Positions 8,618 through 16,590 of a stretch of DNA of 64,000 bases are shown here, piece after piece. Position 1 is the first letter of the stretch, and every line of letters starts with the position of its first letter. Made by a program: the position numbers and the translations under genes. The stretch is from Bacillus fonticola (lineage in GTDB: Bacteria; Bacillota; Bacilli; Bacillales; JC228), in assembly GCF_012955605.1 (NCBI RefSeq), contig NZ_CP052135.1, positions 1,023,501 to 1,087,500 on the forward strand, given 5' to 3'. The notes beneath the pieces are model-generated. The model saw only the letters and a program-made list of their open reading frames with translations. It was not told the origin of the DNA and made no database searches.

Positions 8618-8800
8618 ATGGGACAGTCACATCAATTTAAAGCGGGGGACCATGCACCGAATAATGGCATTTACGTCGAAGTTGGCGAGACGAATAGCAT
8701 GGTCCAAAGTCCACAGAAAATAAAGCTGAGAAAAGGTGACCGTTTTCCAGAAAACAAAAACCACAATCGTGTCTGGACATACAAGAGTAAATTTAAATAA
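8618..8800 (+). CDS. yjzC: YjzC family protein
   Basis: This 60-residue protein (MGQSHQFKAGDHAPNNGIYVEVGE...) has the features of the YjzC family: the N-terminal GQ..QFKAGDKAPNNG segment and the central LRKGDRFPEN motif. The start has a strong AGAGGGGG site. In B. subtilis yjzC precedes yjzD, yjaU, yjaV and med, exactly the order here. No function is established. Confidence 0.9.
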   Translation: MGQSHQFKAGDHAPNNGIYVEVGETNSMVQSPQKIKLRKGDRFPENKNHNRVWTYKSKFK

Positions 8801-8801
8801 C

Positions 8802-8848
8802 AAAAAAGAGCCTGATTCCGCTAATAAGGAGTCGGCTCTTTTTTTGTT
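8802..8848. terminator. Bidirectional terminator between yjzC and yjzD
   Basis: AAAAAAGAGCC and GGCTCTTTTTT flank a partly paired interior. A T run follows on the plus strand, and the mirrored A run gives a T run on the minus strand, where it directly abuts the yjzD stop codon. Confidence 0.8.
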
Positions 8849-9028
8849 TTACTCGTGTACTTCGTTCTCGGGAAGAAGGCTAGGGACGATGGATATCAAT
8901 AGCGTAAATCCAATAGATAAAATGAGTCCAAGTGTGAAGTTATACACTAGACCGTTCATTGAACTTACAACATATGTCACCATTTGTGCTAACAGAAATG
9001 ACCAAATGAATGTCCAAATAAATTTCAT
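8849..9028 (-). CDS. yjzD: YjzD-like small membrane protein (DUF2929)
   Basis: This 59-residue protein starts MKFIWTFIWSFLLAQMV and has two hydrophobic helices (about residues 3-22 and 31-50), ending in an acidic tail. It matches the short DUF2929/YjzD membrane proteins of Bacillus in sequence and place (next to yjzC). A GGAGGAAC site precedes the ATG. It is short and was read directly from the minus strand. The function is unknown. Confidence 0.8.
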   Translation of the reverse strand: MKFIWTFIWSFLLAQMVTYVVSSMNGLVYNFTLGLILSIGFTLLISIVPSLLPENEVHE

Positions 9029-9160
9029 GTTCGTTCCTCCAGTTTACAACCTATTACTGTAAGAGTACCATAATGGTTCCTCTTTGAAAACGTTTCAGTA
9101 GGATTTTGTCCAAACGTTTTTGACTCGTAGGACATACACTATGGGGAAAGAGGGATGCAT

Positions 9161-9886
9161 ATGACACATAAACAACAACTTGAATGGTTTGACGTCGAGG
9201 AGAGTTGGCATGTGCTTCTGTTTCCTGAAAAGCCGAATGGATTCCTCCTATTTGTGTTCGGGGATGCGGGGCATACTGTCGGCGACCACCAGGCAACCTG
9301 GCTAGAACATCCAACACGTTCACTATGGTTAGAATGGTTCGCCAAAATGGGCTATACCATTTGTTTAACGCAGCCACATCCGAAGCATTGGGGGAGTGAG
9401 CACGCGACGAAAACGATCAAACGGCTCATTCACGTCGTTACTAAAAAGGGAATTTTCAATCAACGTGTCCATTTATTCGCAGAAGGTATGGGGGCTTTGT
9501 TGGGATTTGATCTACTGAGAAATGGGTTCCCAGTAAGATCGGCATTTTTTGTCAACCCTATTCTTTCTTTAGAAGAAAAATTTCAGCGGGAACAAAGACA
9601 CGTGTTTTTCTTTAAACAATGGAAAAAGGATGTAATGGAGGCCCATGACTTACACGATGATGAAACGTTCCAACAAGTAGTGGAGGCAAAAGAGGATGAC
9701 ATTCCACATCATGTGCCTATGCGTTGGTGGTTTTCCTCACATCAGCCAGTTTCACCCTATTTGCAAAAGCTTCAGGCAAAAGGACTTCCCCCTTCCATTA
9801 CAGTCACGTTAGGGGTCCCGGAATTGTTTCCTCATGTTGGCGAAAGAGCAGCACGTTGGTTTGCTCTTTACGAAAAAGAATTGTAA
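9161..9886 (+). CDS. yjaU: YjaU-like alpha/beta-hydrolase-fold protein
   Basis: The product is about 241 residues. The second ATG (9161) is preferred to the one at 9155 because GAAAGAGGG directly abuts the first. The sequence looks like a degenerate alpha/beta hydrolase: LLFVFGDAGH near the N-terminus, LFAEGMGALLGFDLL in place of the usual nucleophile elbow (GxGxx with Gly at the serine position), and RWWFSSHQPVSPYL later. The lack of a Ser nucleophile suggests it is not an ordinary esterase. Context (yjzC, yjaV, med) fits yjaU. Confidence 0.75.
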   Translation: MTHKQQLEWFDVEESWHVLLFPEKPNGFLLFVFGDAGHTVGDHQATWLEHPTRSLWLEWFAKMGYTICLTQPHPKHWGSEHATKTIKRLIHVVTKKGIFNQRVHLFAEGMGALLGFDLLRNGFPVRSAFFVNPILSLEEKFQREQRHVFFFKQWKKDVMEAHDLHDDETFQQVVEAKEDDIPHHVPMRWWFSSHQPVSPYLQKLQAKGLPPSITVTLGVPELFPHVGERAARWFALYEKEL

Positions 9887-9946
9887 TCCTTCCTCACATG
9901 ATACCGTATAGTGGAGTAATGGGACATAATTTGAGGAGGATTCCTT

Positions 9947-10690
9947 ATGGACAAGGTGATGATCGTAGGGGCCTTTCACCCTTTAGGATTTGAGTGTGTA
10001 AGAAAGTGGATCGATGAGGGAATTCCCGTCTTGGCGCTTCCGCTTACAGAAGCAGAAGAGAGGGAGCGAGAACAAAAGCAACTTTATTTTGGAAGAAACG
10101 CTAATTTTCACACCATAAATCGGGAGGAATTCGTTGAGCAAATGAAAAATTCCTCCTTCCAAATAGAGTGGAGTGGTGCGGATGTGTTAGTAGTAGGCGA
10201 CGTTGGGGAACTGCGAGAATGTGCGTTCTTGAAAAGTGATTGGACCGATCTAGCTATCAACAGGTGGTGCAGTATCATCAATTGTGCGGAACACCCCTTA
10301 ACAGATCCAAGCGAGATGCTTACTTCATTACCTGGAGAAACGCACTTATTTTTAACACCCAATTTGTATACTTTGGATGGTACCTTTGTCAAAAGCGGGG
10401 AAAGAATAGATGGCATTTTGGAAGACGCGCTATCAGTTGAAGAAGTGGCAAATTACGTGTATGAGCAATTTGCGGTCAGTACGGCGAAACTGACTTTTTT
10501 ACAAAGTAAAACAGGCAAACAAGCTCGAAAGTGGGTAGCAAGTGGAAATGAAGCAGACTGGAGTCAATGGCCTCCAGATCACGGTGATATAGAAGAACGT
10601 GGTGTTGTTGCCACTATAAACTCAAGCTCTTCTGAAGAAAAACGAAAAAACGCATTTTTGCAAGCTTATCAATCAATTCGATCACAGTGA
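9947..10690 (+). CDS. yjaV: YjaV-like NAD(P)-binding-fold protein
   Basis: This 247-residue protein starts MDKVMIVGAFHPLGFECV, which looks like an N-terminal Rossmann beta-alpha-beta (compare GxxxxLG in NmrA/SDR proteins). The rest is divergent, with an ADVLVVGDVGEL strand near residue 80. It sits between yjaU and med as yjaV does in B. subtilis, and starts from an ATG with GAGGAGG. An enzymatic role is not evident and no SDR catalytic Tyr-x3-Lys is seen. Confidence 0.75.
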   Translation: MDKVMIVGAFHPLGFECVRKWIDEGIPVLALPLTEAEEREREQKQLYFGRNANFHTINREEFVEQMKNSSFQIEWSGADVLVVGDVGELRECAFLKSDWTDLAINRWCSIINCAEHPLTDPSEMLTSLPGETHLFLTPNLYTLDGTFVKSGERIDGILEDALSVEEVANYVYEQFAVSTAKLTFLQSKTGKQARKWVASGNEADWSQWPPDHGDIEERGVVATINSSSSEEKRKNAFLQAYQSIRSQ

Positions 10691-11139
10691 GATGGATGAG
10701 TCCGGACCAGGGCCAGGAATCCACGTACTATAGCACCGGGAATTGCGGATAGACGCGCGAACCCGGCGGATAGAACCCGGAAAGTGAGAAGGGGCGGTTT
10801 CGCTGACCAACCGCCTTCCGCTTTTCGTTGTCTAGCTGCAGGCGGTAGCGAACCGCACGTCATTTCAGCCCCTCCGAGAAAGTTAAAGAGCAACTTTCCC
10901 TCCGGTTCTGAGATGAGTGGGTTTCGCTGACCAACCGCCTTCCGCTTTTCGTGAAAAAAAGTATCTTTTCAAGTATTCTAGTCGGCGGTACAATGGAATT
11001 ATGTCGAAAAAAGGTGAAATTGGACGAAACGATCGATTGTAAGTCCTGCTATTGCCCTTCTCCTCTATGACGAGGGATGACAAAAGACGCGACCCAGATC
11101 AAAAGGGACTAGCGATCTTGGAGAGGAGGCGAACCGTTT
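10691..11139. repeat. Intergenic repeat cluster upstream of med
   Basis: No gene is supported in this 449-base stretch. It holds: a GCGGATAG motif twice at a 21-base step (10745 and 10766); a 24-base segment (10747-10770) found inverted at 34419-34442; and a 33-base exact direct repeat (10796-10828 and 10920-10952) beginning GGTTTCGCTGACCAACC. TTGTCTAGCTGCAGG after the first copy recalls a GC-rich intergenic repeat common in Bacillaceae (from memory). Frames open through it on the minus strand are repeat artefacts. Confidence 0.8.
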
Positions 11140-12093
11140 TTGAGTTTGCTGAAAATTGGATTCCTCAGTCTTTTCGTGTTTGTTCTGGCAGGGTGTCAAG
11201 GCGGGCTACCAGCGGATCAAGAATCGCCGAAAGTAGGTCTGCTCGTGCCGGAAACCATTAATGACCAAGTTTGGGGGACAAAGGGGTACCGGGGACTATT
11301 GTCTATTCAATCCAAATATGATCTTGATGTGTACTACAAAGAAGACGTTGAATCTGAAGCCGCGATTAAACAAGCTGTTGTTGAATACGCTTCAAAGGGT
11401 GTGACGCTTCTCTTTGGACATGGAAACCAATATACAGAAGTTTTTAATGAAATTGCCAGTACATACCCTGATATACAATTTATCAGTTTTAACGGACAAG
11501 CTACGGAAGTCAATACGACATCACTTCAATTTGAAGGACGGGCGATGGGTTTCTTTGGAGGGATGGTGGCCGCTGCGGAAAGCGAGACACGTCGAATCGG
11601 TGTATTGGCCGCGTTTGATTGGCAACCAGAGGTGACTGGTTTTGTGGAGGGTGCTGCTTATGAAGCAGAGGATGTCGAAGTGTTTGTCGAGTACGTGGAG
11701 AATTGGGATGATGAAGAAAAGGCGCTTCAACAGCTGGACACTTTATTAGCCAAACAGGTGGACGTTGTGTACCCGGCAGGCGATGGGTTTAATGTACCCG
11801 TTATTGAAGAAGTGAAGGAACGTGGCTTATATGTTATTGGCTATGTATCCGATCAATCTGATTTAGGGGAAGCGACCGTTTTAACGAGCACGATACAGCA
11901 GGTTGATCAACTATACGAACTTGTAGCAGATAAGTATTTAGAAGGCGAGTTAGAGGGAGGGAACCCAACTTTTGATTTTCAAGATGGTGTGATTTCTCTT
12001 GGGGCGTTTAGTCCAAATGTAGGAGAAGAAGTGAGATCTCGTGTAGAGGAAGAAATTCAGAAATTTATTGATTCAGGCGAACTTCCAAAATGA
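11140..12093 (+). CDS. med: Med-like BMP-family lipoprotein, positive regulator of comK
   Basis: This 317-residue lipoprotein belongs to the BMP/PnrA family of substrate-binding proteins. The TTG start is supported by GAGGAGG ten bases upstream and gives a signal peptide with lipobox VLAGC (Cys19). The mature part has family stretches such as KVGLLVPETINDQVWGTKGY and DVVYPAGDGFNVP. In B. subtilis Med sits between yjaV and comZ and raises comK expression, and the neighbourhood here agrees. A comZ gene was not found downstream. A strong terminator follows. Confidence 0.85.
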   Translation: MSLLKIGFLSLFVFVLAGCQGGLPADQESPKVGLLVPETINDQVWGTKGYRGLLSIQSKYDLDVYYKEDVESEAAIKQAVVEYASKGVTLLFGHGNQYTEVFNEIASTYPDIQFISFNGQATEVNTTSLQFEGRAMGFFGGMVAAAESETRRIGVLAAFDWQPEVTGFVEGAAYEAEDVEVFVEYVENWDDEEKALQQLDTLLAKQVDVVYPAGDGFNVPVIEEVKERGLYVIGYVSDQSDLGEATVLTSTIQQVDQLYELVADKYLEGELEGGNPTFDFQDGVISLGAFSPNVGEEVRSRVEEEIQKFIDSGELPK

Positions 12094-12103
12094 GTAATGC
12101 TGT

Positions 12104-12146
12104 AAGAGGACACATGAGCAGTTGCGCTTTGTGTCCTCTCTTTTTT
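12104..12146 (+). terminator. Terminator after med
   Basis: AGAGGACACA pairs with TGTGTCCTCT and is followed by a run of T. The loop contains ATGAGCAGTTGCGC. Confidence 0.9.
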
Positions 12147-12150
12147 ATGT

Positions 12151-12320
12151 GGAAAAAGGGGCGGAGTTACGCAGAACCTTAACATCATGTTCATTGTCCT
12201 ATTAGAGAACAACTTCGGATACTTAATCCGGTAGTTATTTAAGGCTTCACTCGCACCTCCTTGATCACAACTAGACTGCTTTATGATGAGTTTCCACGCA
12301 TGGCTGAGTGCTATGCTCAT
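12151..12320 (-). repeat. Dispersed ~165-bp repeat, copy A (inverted relative to copy B)
   Basis: The minus strand of this segment aligns with 57801-57960 on the plus strand over almost its full length, including a 24-base identical core (12259-12282). One 15-base gap separates the copies. It lies directly 3' of the acidic 99-residue gene. The 12057..12344 frame spanning it is not supported by a start signal. Confidence 0.85.
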
Positions 12321-12345
12321 AAATGTTTTGTATTGATTTGTCATC

Positions 12346-12645
12346 TCACTTTTTTAAAAGACGTTGAATAAAAGGCTCAAGTTTTGTCATCATTGGCTTT
12401 AGATGGGATGCGCTGTTCATCAAGGAATCGATTGTACCCATCATTTCCTTTGAGTTTAATTTACTAAATAAAGAGTCTAAGTCCAGAGCTTGAGCCTCCA
12501 ACTGCTTTTTTTCAGTATGAGATTCGTCTTCCTCATCCTCTTCTTTCGGTTCCTCTTCGGAAGTCTCTTCTTTTTCTGATCTATCCCCAAAGAGGAATTT
12601 TGCCATCTTCTCGTCCATTTGTTCATATCTTGAACGTTCTGCCAT
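12346..12645 (-). CDS. Acidic protein of unknown function, 99 aa
   Basis: The start is placed at the ATG at 12645, eight bases after GGAGG; nearer starts sit too close. The product (MAERSRYEQMDEKMAKFLFGD...) has an N-terminal helix, a central segment of about 25 residues that is almost all Glu, Asp and Ser, and a C-terminal helical part (LDLDSLFSKLNSKEMMGTID...). There is no signal peptide or membrane segment. It occupies the place where comZ lies in B. subtilis but on the opposite strand, and does not resemble ComZ. I do not recognise the family. Confidence 0.65.
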   Translation of the reverse strand: MAERSRYEQMDEKMAKFLFGDRSEKEETSEEEPKEEDEEDESHTEKKQLEAQALDLDSLFSKLNSKEMMGTIDSLMNSASHLKPMMTKLEPFIQRLLKK

Positions 12646-12732
12646 CTCCATCACCTCCTCTCTGTTTGTGTATGCATAAAGGATGGAAAAGGTTTAGACG
12701 ATTCCCCAGTTTTCATAAAAAGTGTAGGACAC

Positions 12733-12761
12733 TTGACGAAGAGGAAGAGTGTGAGTAGACT
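12733..12761 (+). promoter_or_regulatory. Promoter of fabH-fabF (sigma-A type)
   Basis: TTGACG and TAGACT are separated by 17 bases, and the FapR-like operator begins 4 bases after the -10. The -10 matches only 4 of 6. The leader to fabH is about 185 nt. Confidence 0.6.
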
Positions 12762-12764
12762 AAA

Positions 12765-12785
12765 ATTAGTACCTAGTCATAGGAT
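12765..12785 (+). promoter_or_regulatory. FapR-like operator of fabH-fabF
   Basis: ATTAGTACCTAGTCATAGG lies over the expected transcription start. The reverse complement (TATGACTAGGTACTAA) closely matches the site upstream of fabI in this window (TATGACTAGGTCTTAG) and the FapR site pattern known from B. subtilis fatty-acid genes. FapR is the malonyl-CoA-sensing repressor; its gene is not in the window. Confidence 0.75.
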
Positions 12786-12952
12786 GAAGTTATAGCAAAG
12801 TTCAACACATAACTCGTAAATATGAAAAGTTACAAAGCGAAGTAAGGGAAGAGAACTTGGTAGTGAAAGAAATGCGGTGTTTATGACACATCACCGCGCT
12901 AGGCACATACCTTTGGGGTGAGCCACGGGCGGACCAAAAGGAGATGACTGAA

Positions 12953-13891
12953 TTGATCAACGCGGGGATACATGGTGTAGGTCGCTACGTTCCGGAGCAA
13001 GTCTTAACAAACTACGATTTAGAAAAGCGGATGGATACGTCAGATGAATGGATTCGGACAAGAACGGGGATCGAAGAACGAAGAATTGCACCAGATGACA
13101 TCGATACGTCACATATGGCGGAAAGAGCTGCCCGAATAGCTTTAGATAATGCTGGTGTCAGTGGGGAAGATGTGGATCTAATTATCGTCGCTACTGTTAC
13201 ACCGGATCAACCCTTTCCTTCCGTAAGTTGTCAGCTACAAGAACGATTAGGCGCAACAAAGGCAGCCGCTATGGACCTAAGTGCCGCTTGTTCTGGTTTT
13301 ATGTACGGTATCGTAACAGCTAGTCAGTTCATCCAAACGGGTGCTTATCGACACATCCTCGTCATCGGTGTGGAGAAGCTATCTAAGATTACGAACTGGG
13401 AAGATCGAAATACGGCCGTTTTGTTTGGAGACGGAGCAGGAGCCGTCGTCATGGGACCTGTATCTGAAGGCAAAGGAATTTTATCCTACGACCTAGGATC
13501 AGATGGTTCAGGCGGAAAGCACCTGTACCAAGAGGGCGATTTATTGTACATGAATGGCCGCGAAGTATTTAAGTTTGCGGTTCGTCAAATGGGTGAATCA
13601 TGTGTGAATGTGATTGATAAGGCTGGTCTTACGAAAGACGACATCGATTTTCTCGTTCCGCATCAAGCGAATATTCGTATTATGAATGCCGCTAGGGAAC
13701 GACTTAATTTGTCAGAAGAAAAAATGTCTAAAACTATAAAAAAATATGGCAACACATCAGCAGCCTCTATCGGTATATCTCTCGCGGAAGAGGTAGAAGC
13801 TGGTAAGATAAAAGACGGAGACCATATTGTACTAGTTGGTTTTGGTGGTGGATTGACGTGGGGAGCAATTTGTCTAAAATGGGGCAAATAA
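12953..13891 (+). CDS. fabH: Beta-ketoacyl-ACP synthase III (FabH)
   Basis: FabH starts fatty-acid elongation by condensing acyl-CoA with malonyl-ACP. The 312-residue protein has the Cys-His-Asn triad in [20 protein letters not shown] and [10 protein letters not shown]. The start is the TTG at 12953: AAAAGGAG abuts the ATG at 12944 but is nine bases from the TTG, and [15 protein letters not shown] is the normal N-terminus. It is followed after 37 bases by fabF, giving a fabH-fabF operon under the FapR-like site. Confidence 0.97.
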   Translation: MINAGIHGVGRYVPEQVLTNYDLEKRMDTSDEWIRTRTGIEERRIAPDDIDTSHMAERAARIALDNAGVSGEDVDLIIVATVTPDQPFPSVSCQLQERLGATKAAAMDLSAACSGFMYGIVTASQFIQTGAYRHILVIGVEKLSKITNWEDRNTAVLFGDGAGAVVMGPVSEGKGILSYDLGSDGSGGKHLYQEGDLLYMNGREVFKFAVRQMGESCVNVIDKAGLTKDDIDFLVPHQANIRIMNAARERLNLSEEKMSKTIKKYGNTSAASIGISLAEEVEAGKIKDGDHIVLVGFGGGLTWGAICLKWGK

Positions 13892-13928
13892 TGAACTTAC
13901 AAAAGATTGTTGAAGGAGTGAAGAGCAC

Positions 13929-15167
13929 ATGACGAGACGGGTTGTTGTGACAGGCGTAGGAACCGTAAATCCGACTGGTCTAGATGTAGCAACGAGCTGG
14001 GACGCCATTCAAAATGGGCGTAACGGCATTGGACCACTAACTATGGTGAACCCAGACGACTTTCCTGCAAAGGTGGCAGGAGAAATAAGAGACTTTACTA
14101 TTGAAGACTATATTGATCGAAAAGATGCGCGCAAAATGGACCGATTTACCCACTTTGCTCTCGTTGCCTCGTTTGAAGCAGTGAAGGATGCTAATTTAAC
14201 AATTGATGATTCCAATGCAGAAAGAGTGGGCGTTTGGATAGGGTCTGGTATCGGGGGTATGCACACATTTGAGACGCAGCATGAGATGTTTCAAAAACGT
14301 GGCTACCGGCGAGTGAGCCCATTCATGATCCCGATGATGATTCCAGACATGGCAGCGGGACAAGTGTCTATTTCTCTTGGAGCAAAAGGAATCAATTCCT
14401 GTACGGTGACTGCGTGTGCTTCAGGGGCCAATTCGATCGGGGATGCGTTTAAAGTCATTCAACGTGGAGATGCGGATGTCATGATTACCGGAGGAGCAGA
14501 AGCCCCCATAACGAACATGGCGTTAGCCGGATTCTCAGCCAATACAGCATTGTCAAAAAATCCGGATCCACAAACAGCAAGCCGTCCATTTGATTTAGAG
14601 AGGGATGGATTTGTCATTAGTGAAGGGGCTGGGATCCTCGTCATAGAAGAACTTGAGCACGCTTTGAAGCGAAATGCACCGATCTATGCAGAGGTAGTCG
14701 GATATGGGGCAACGGGTGACGCTCACCATATTACGGCACCGGCTCCAGAGGGTGAAGGTGGTGCAAGGGCGATGCAACAAGCGCTCGATGATGCAGGGTT
14801 GCAGCCAACAGATATTCAGTATATTAATGCCCACGGCACGAGCACAGAGTACAATGATAAGTTCGAAACCGCAGCCGTTAAAACCGTATTTGGCGACCAT
14901 GCGTACAAGCTGGCGATGAGCTCGACAAAATCTATGACAGGTCACCTACTAGGCGCTGCAGGTGGTATTGAAGCGATATTTACGATTTTAGCTATTCGTG
15001 ACAGCATCATTCCCCCTACGATTAACTATGAAACACGTGACGAAGTGTGCGATTTGGACATCGTACCGAACGAAGCACGAAAGGCGAGCATTCAAGCAGC
15101 TATCTCCAACTCTCTTGGGTTCGGTGGACATAACGCGACACTTGCCTTCAAAAAGTATGAAGCATAA
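13929..15167 (+). CDS. fabF: Beta-ketoacyl-ACP synthase II (FabF)
   Basis: This 412-residue condensing enzyme elongates acyl-ACP with malonyl-ACP. The catalytic Cys is in [12 protein letters not shown], and the two His are in [11 protein letters not shown] and [12 protein letters not shown], all at the usual spacing. The N-terminus [17 protein letters not shown] is typical. The start has GAAGGAGTG. It is the second gene of the fabH-fabF operon and is followed by a hairpin terminator. Confidence 0.98.
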   Translation: MTRRVVVTGVGTVNPTGLDVATSWDAIQNGRNGIGPLTMVNPDDFPAKVAGEIRDFTIEDYIDRKDARKMDRFTHFALVASFEAVKDANLTIDDSNAERVGVWIGSGIGGMHTFETQHEMFQKRGYRRVSPFMIPMMIPDMAAGQVSISLGAKGINSCTVTACASGANSIGDAFKVIQRGDADVMITGGAEAPITNMALAGFSANTALSKNPDPQTASRPFDLERDGFVISEGAGILVIEELEHALKRNAPIYAEVVGYGATGDAHHITAPAPEGEGGARAMQQALDDAGLQPTDIQYINAHGTSTEYNDKFETAAVKTVFGDHAYKLAMSSTKSMTGHLLGAAGGIEAIFTILAIRDSIIPPTINYETRDEVCDLDIVPNEARKASIQAAISNSLGFGGHNATLAFKKYEA

Positions 15168-15171
15168 AAAC

Positions 15172-15214
15172 TCATCACTTTCTTCCCGATGGAGGAAGGT
15201 GATGTTTTTTTTTT
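15172..15214 (+). terminator. Terminator after fabF
   Basis: CATCACTTTCTTCC pairs with GGAGGAAGGTGATG and is followed by nine T residues. Confidence 0.85.
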
Positions 15215-15264
15215 GCGTAATGAATGCCTAATCTGCCCATACAATAAAGAGGGGAGGGTTGAGC

Positions 15265-15999
15265 ATGGGGATTGAACCAATGAATCAGCAAAAATTACTT
15301 GAATTTATGGAAGATAAAGAAGGAGTTCAACAAATTTTACAACGTAACGGAATGGATCCTAGACTATTACGATCTAAAGCATGGGAAACTTGGATTTCCG
15401 AAGAGAAACTGTACAACGTTCTACATCAATTTTGGACTACGTATCGAAAGGAGTGGGATGGTCCAGATGTCCCGATCTACATACTTCCCACACGCCCCCC
15501 ATCACTGTTCCAAAGAAATGATCAGCCAGGAGCGGGTTTTGCAACGAGAAAAGAAATATTTTTGTTTGTGAAACAACAATGGAACAAGGACACGCTTCAA
15601 GCGCTGTTTGTCCATGAATATCATCATACCACTCGTATGCAAAAGCGTGGAGACCCTATCCACTTTACGTTACGAGATTCTCTCCTCATGGAAGGCCTTG
15701 CAGAATATGCAGTGAAGGAATATTGTGGGGAATCGTTTGTTTCACCGTGGTCTACGCAATATGACACGAAACAACTTGAAAAGTGGTGGGCGCAATGGAT
15801 AAAGCCAAATTTAGATTTACCAAGGAAAGACTCCCTCCATCAATCATTACTTCAAGGAGGCGGGGGCTATCCGAAGTTTCTTGGCTATGCGATCGGATAT
15901 GAGTGGGTGAGCCGTTACGCAAAAAAGGAAAAATGCCCTTCCAAACAAATCATATATCTTCCCTCAAATCAATTTCCCGACAAGCTTTTTGAAGATTGA
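15265..15999 (+). CDS. yjaZ: YjaZ-like zinc metallopeptidase domain protein (DUF2268)
   Basis: This 244-residue protein contains an HExxH zinc motif (VHEYHHTTR) at about residue 120 and a downstream MEGLAEYAV segment that could supply the third ligand, the arrangement of DUF2268 predicted proteases. The ATG at 15265 has GAGGGGAGG seven bases upstream. There is no signal peptide, so it is cytoplasmic. It follows fabF as yjaZ does in B. subtilis. The substrate is unknown. Confidence 0.85.
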   Translation: MGIEPMNQQKLLEFMEDKEGVQQILQRNGMDPRLLRSKAWETWISEEKLYNVLHQFWTTYRKEWDGPDVPIYILPTRPPSLFQRNDQPGAGFATRKEIFLFVKQQWNKDTLQALFVHEYHHTTRMQKRGDPIHFTLRDSLLMEGLAEYAVKEYCGESFVSPWSTQYDTKQLEKWWAQWIKPNLDLPRKDSLHQSLLQGGGGYPKFLGYAIGYEWVSRYAKKEKCPSKQIIYLPSNQFPDKLFED

Positions 16000-16590
16000 T
16001 AGAAAAGTGATATTCCAATCGAATAGATAGCTGAACAACCCATCGAATGTTTTGTGCGATGGGTTGTTCGCTGTTGAGAAAATGATGATGTTTTAGGTGA
16101 AGAGCTTAGCAAGGGAGTGACTCAACCCTACTTACTCTCACAGTTGCTAAAGACTTCAACCTCGTGTTAATGGGTGTACTCCCTCATGCGACCAGGTAAG
16201 AGCGGACACACCTCTCCATACAGCCGTGAATAAATTACCATTCTATCAATTGACAAAGAAGAGCCCCCTTAATACAAAGAATTTTGAACTGTTCTGGCAT
16301 TTCCCCCGATTTCAAATTGCAAAAAAGTATTGCCGTCGTAATAATATTGTAATAGTATAGTAGTCAGATGAATCAATTACTTTAAAATTTAAAAAGGTTA
16401 GACGTATTCATCTTCGGAAACACGCCTGTACTCGTAGGTGAAAAGTCTAGAGAAGCATGAGGAAGTAACGGTAAATAGGATAACTCCGTTGATACGGTTT
16501 CCTTCCCGGAGGAGATTAGTCCATTCATACTAAAAGGATTCGTTTCCCCAAACGTACAAGCCTAGACAATTTGAGATAGGGGGATTAAAT
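16000..16590. other. Long leader region upstream of the app operon
   Basis: No gene is supported here. A 13-bp perfect hairpin (16033-16069, GAACAACCCATCG and its complement, 11-base loop) without a clear T run follows yjaZ. A candidate promoter is TTGCCG-17-TAGTAT at about 16331-16360. The last 200 bases before appD contain several complementary GC-rich segments (for example GGAAGTAACGG against CCGTT...TTCC), so a structured 5' leader is possible but unproven. Confidence 0.45.

Noticed and set aside
9161..9886. Ordinary serine esterase call for the YjaU-like protein
   Set aside because: The nucleophile elbow position is Gly (FAEGMGALLG), so an active Ser-hydrolase cannot be claimed.
10669..11083. 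Minus-strand ORFs between yjaV and med sharing KAEGGWSAKPP
   Set aside because: The shared peptide is only the 33-bp direct repeat in translation. No start signals are present.
12057..12344. 95-codon minus-strand ORF after med and its 57725-58015 counterpart
   Set aside because: They run through the dispersed repeat, have no ribosome sites, and one overlaps the end of med.
16330..16590. Known riboswitch upstream of appD
   Set aside because: Some complementary segments exist but no recognised consensus. Kept only as a low-confidence structured leader.
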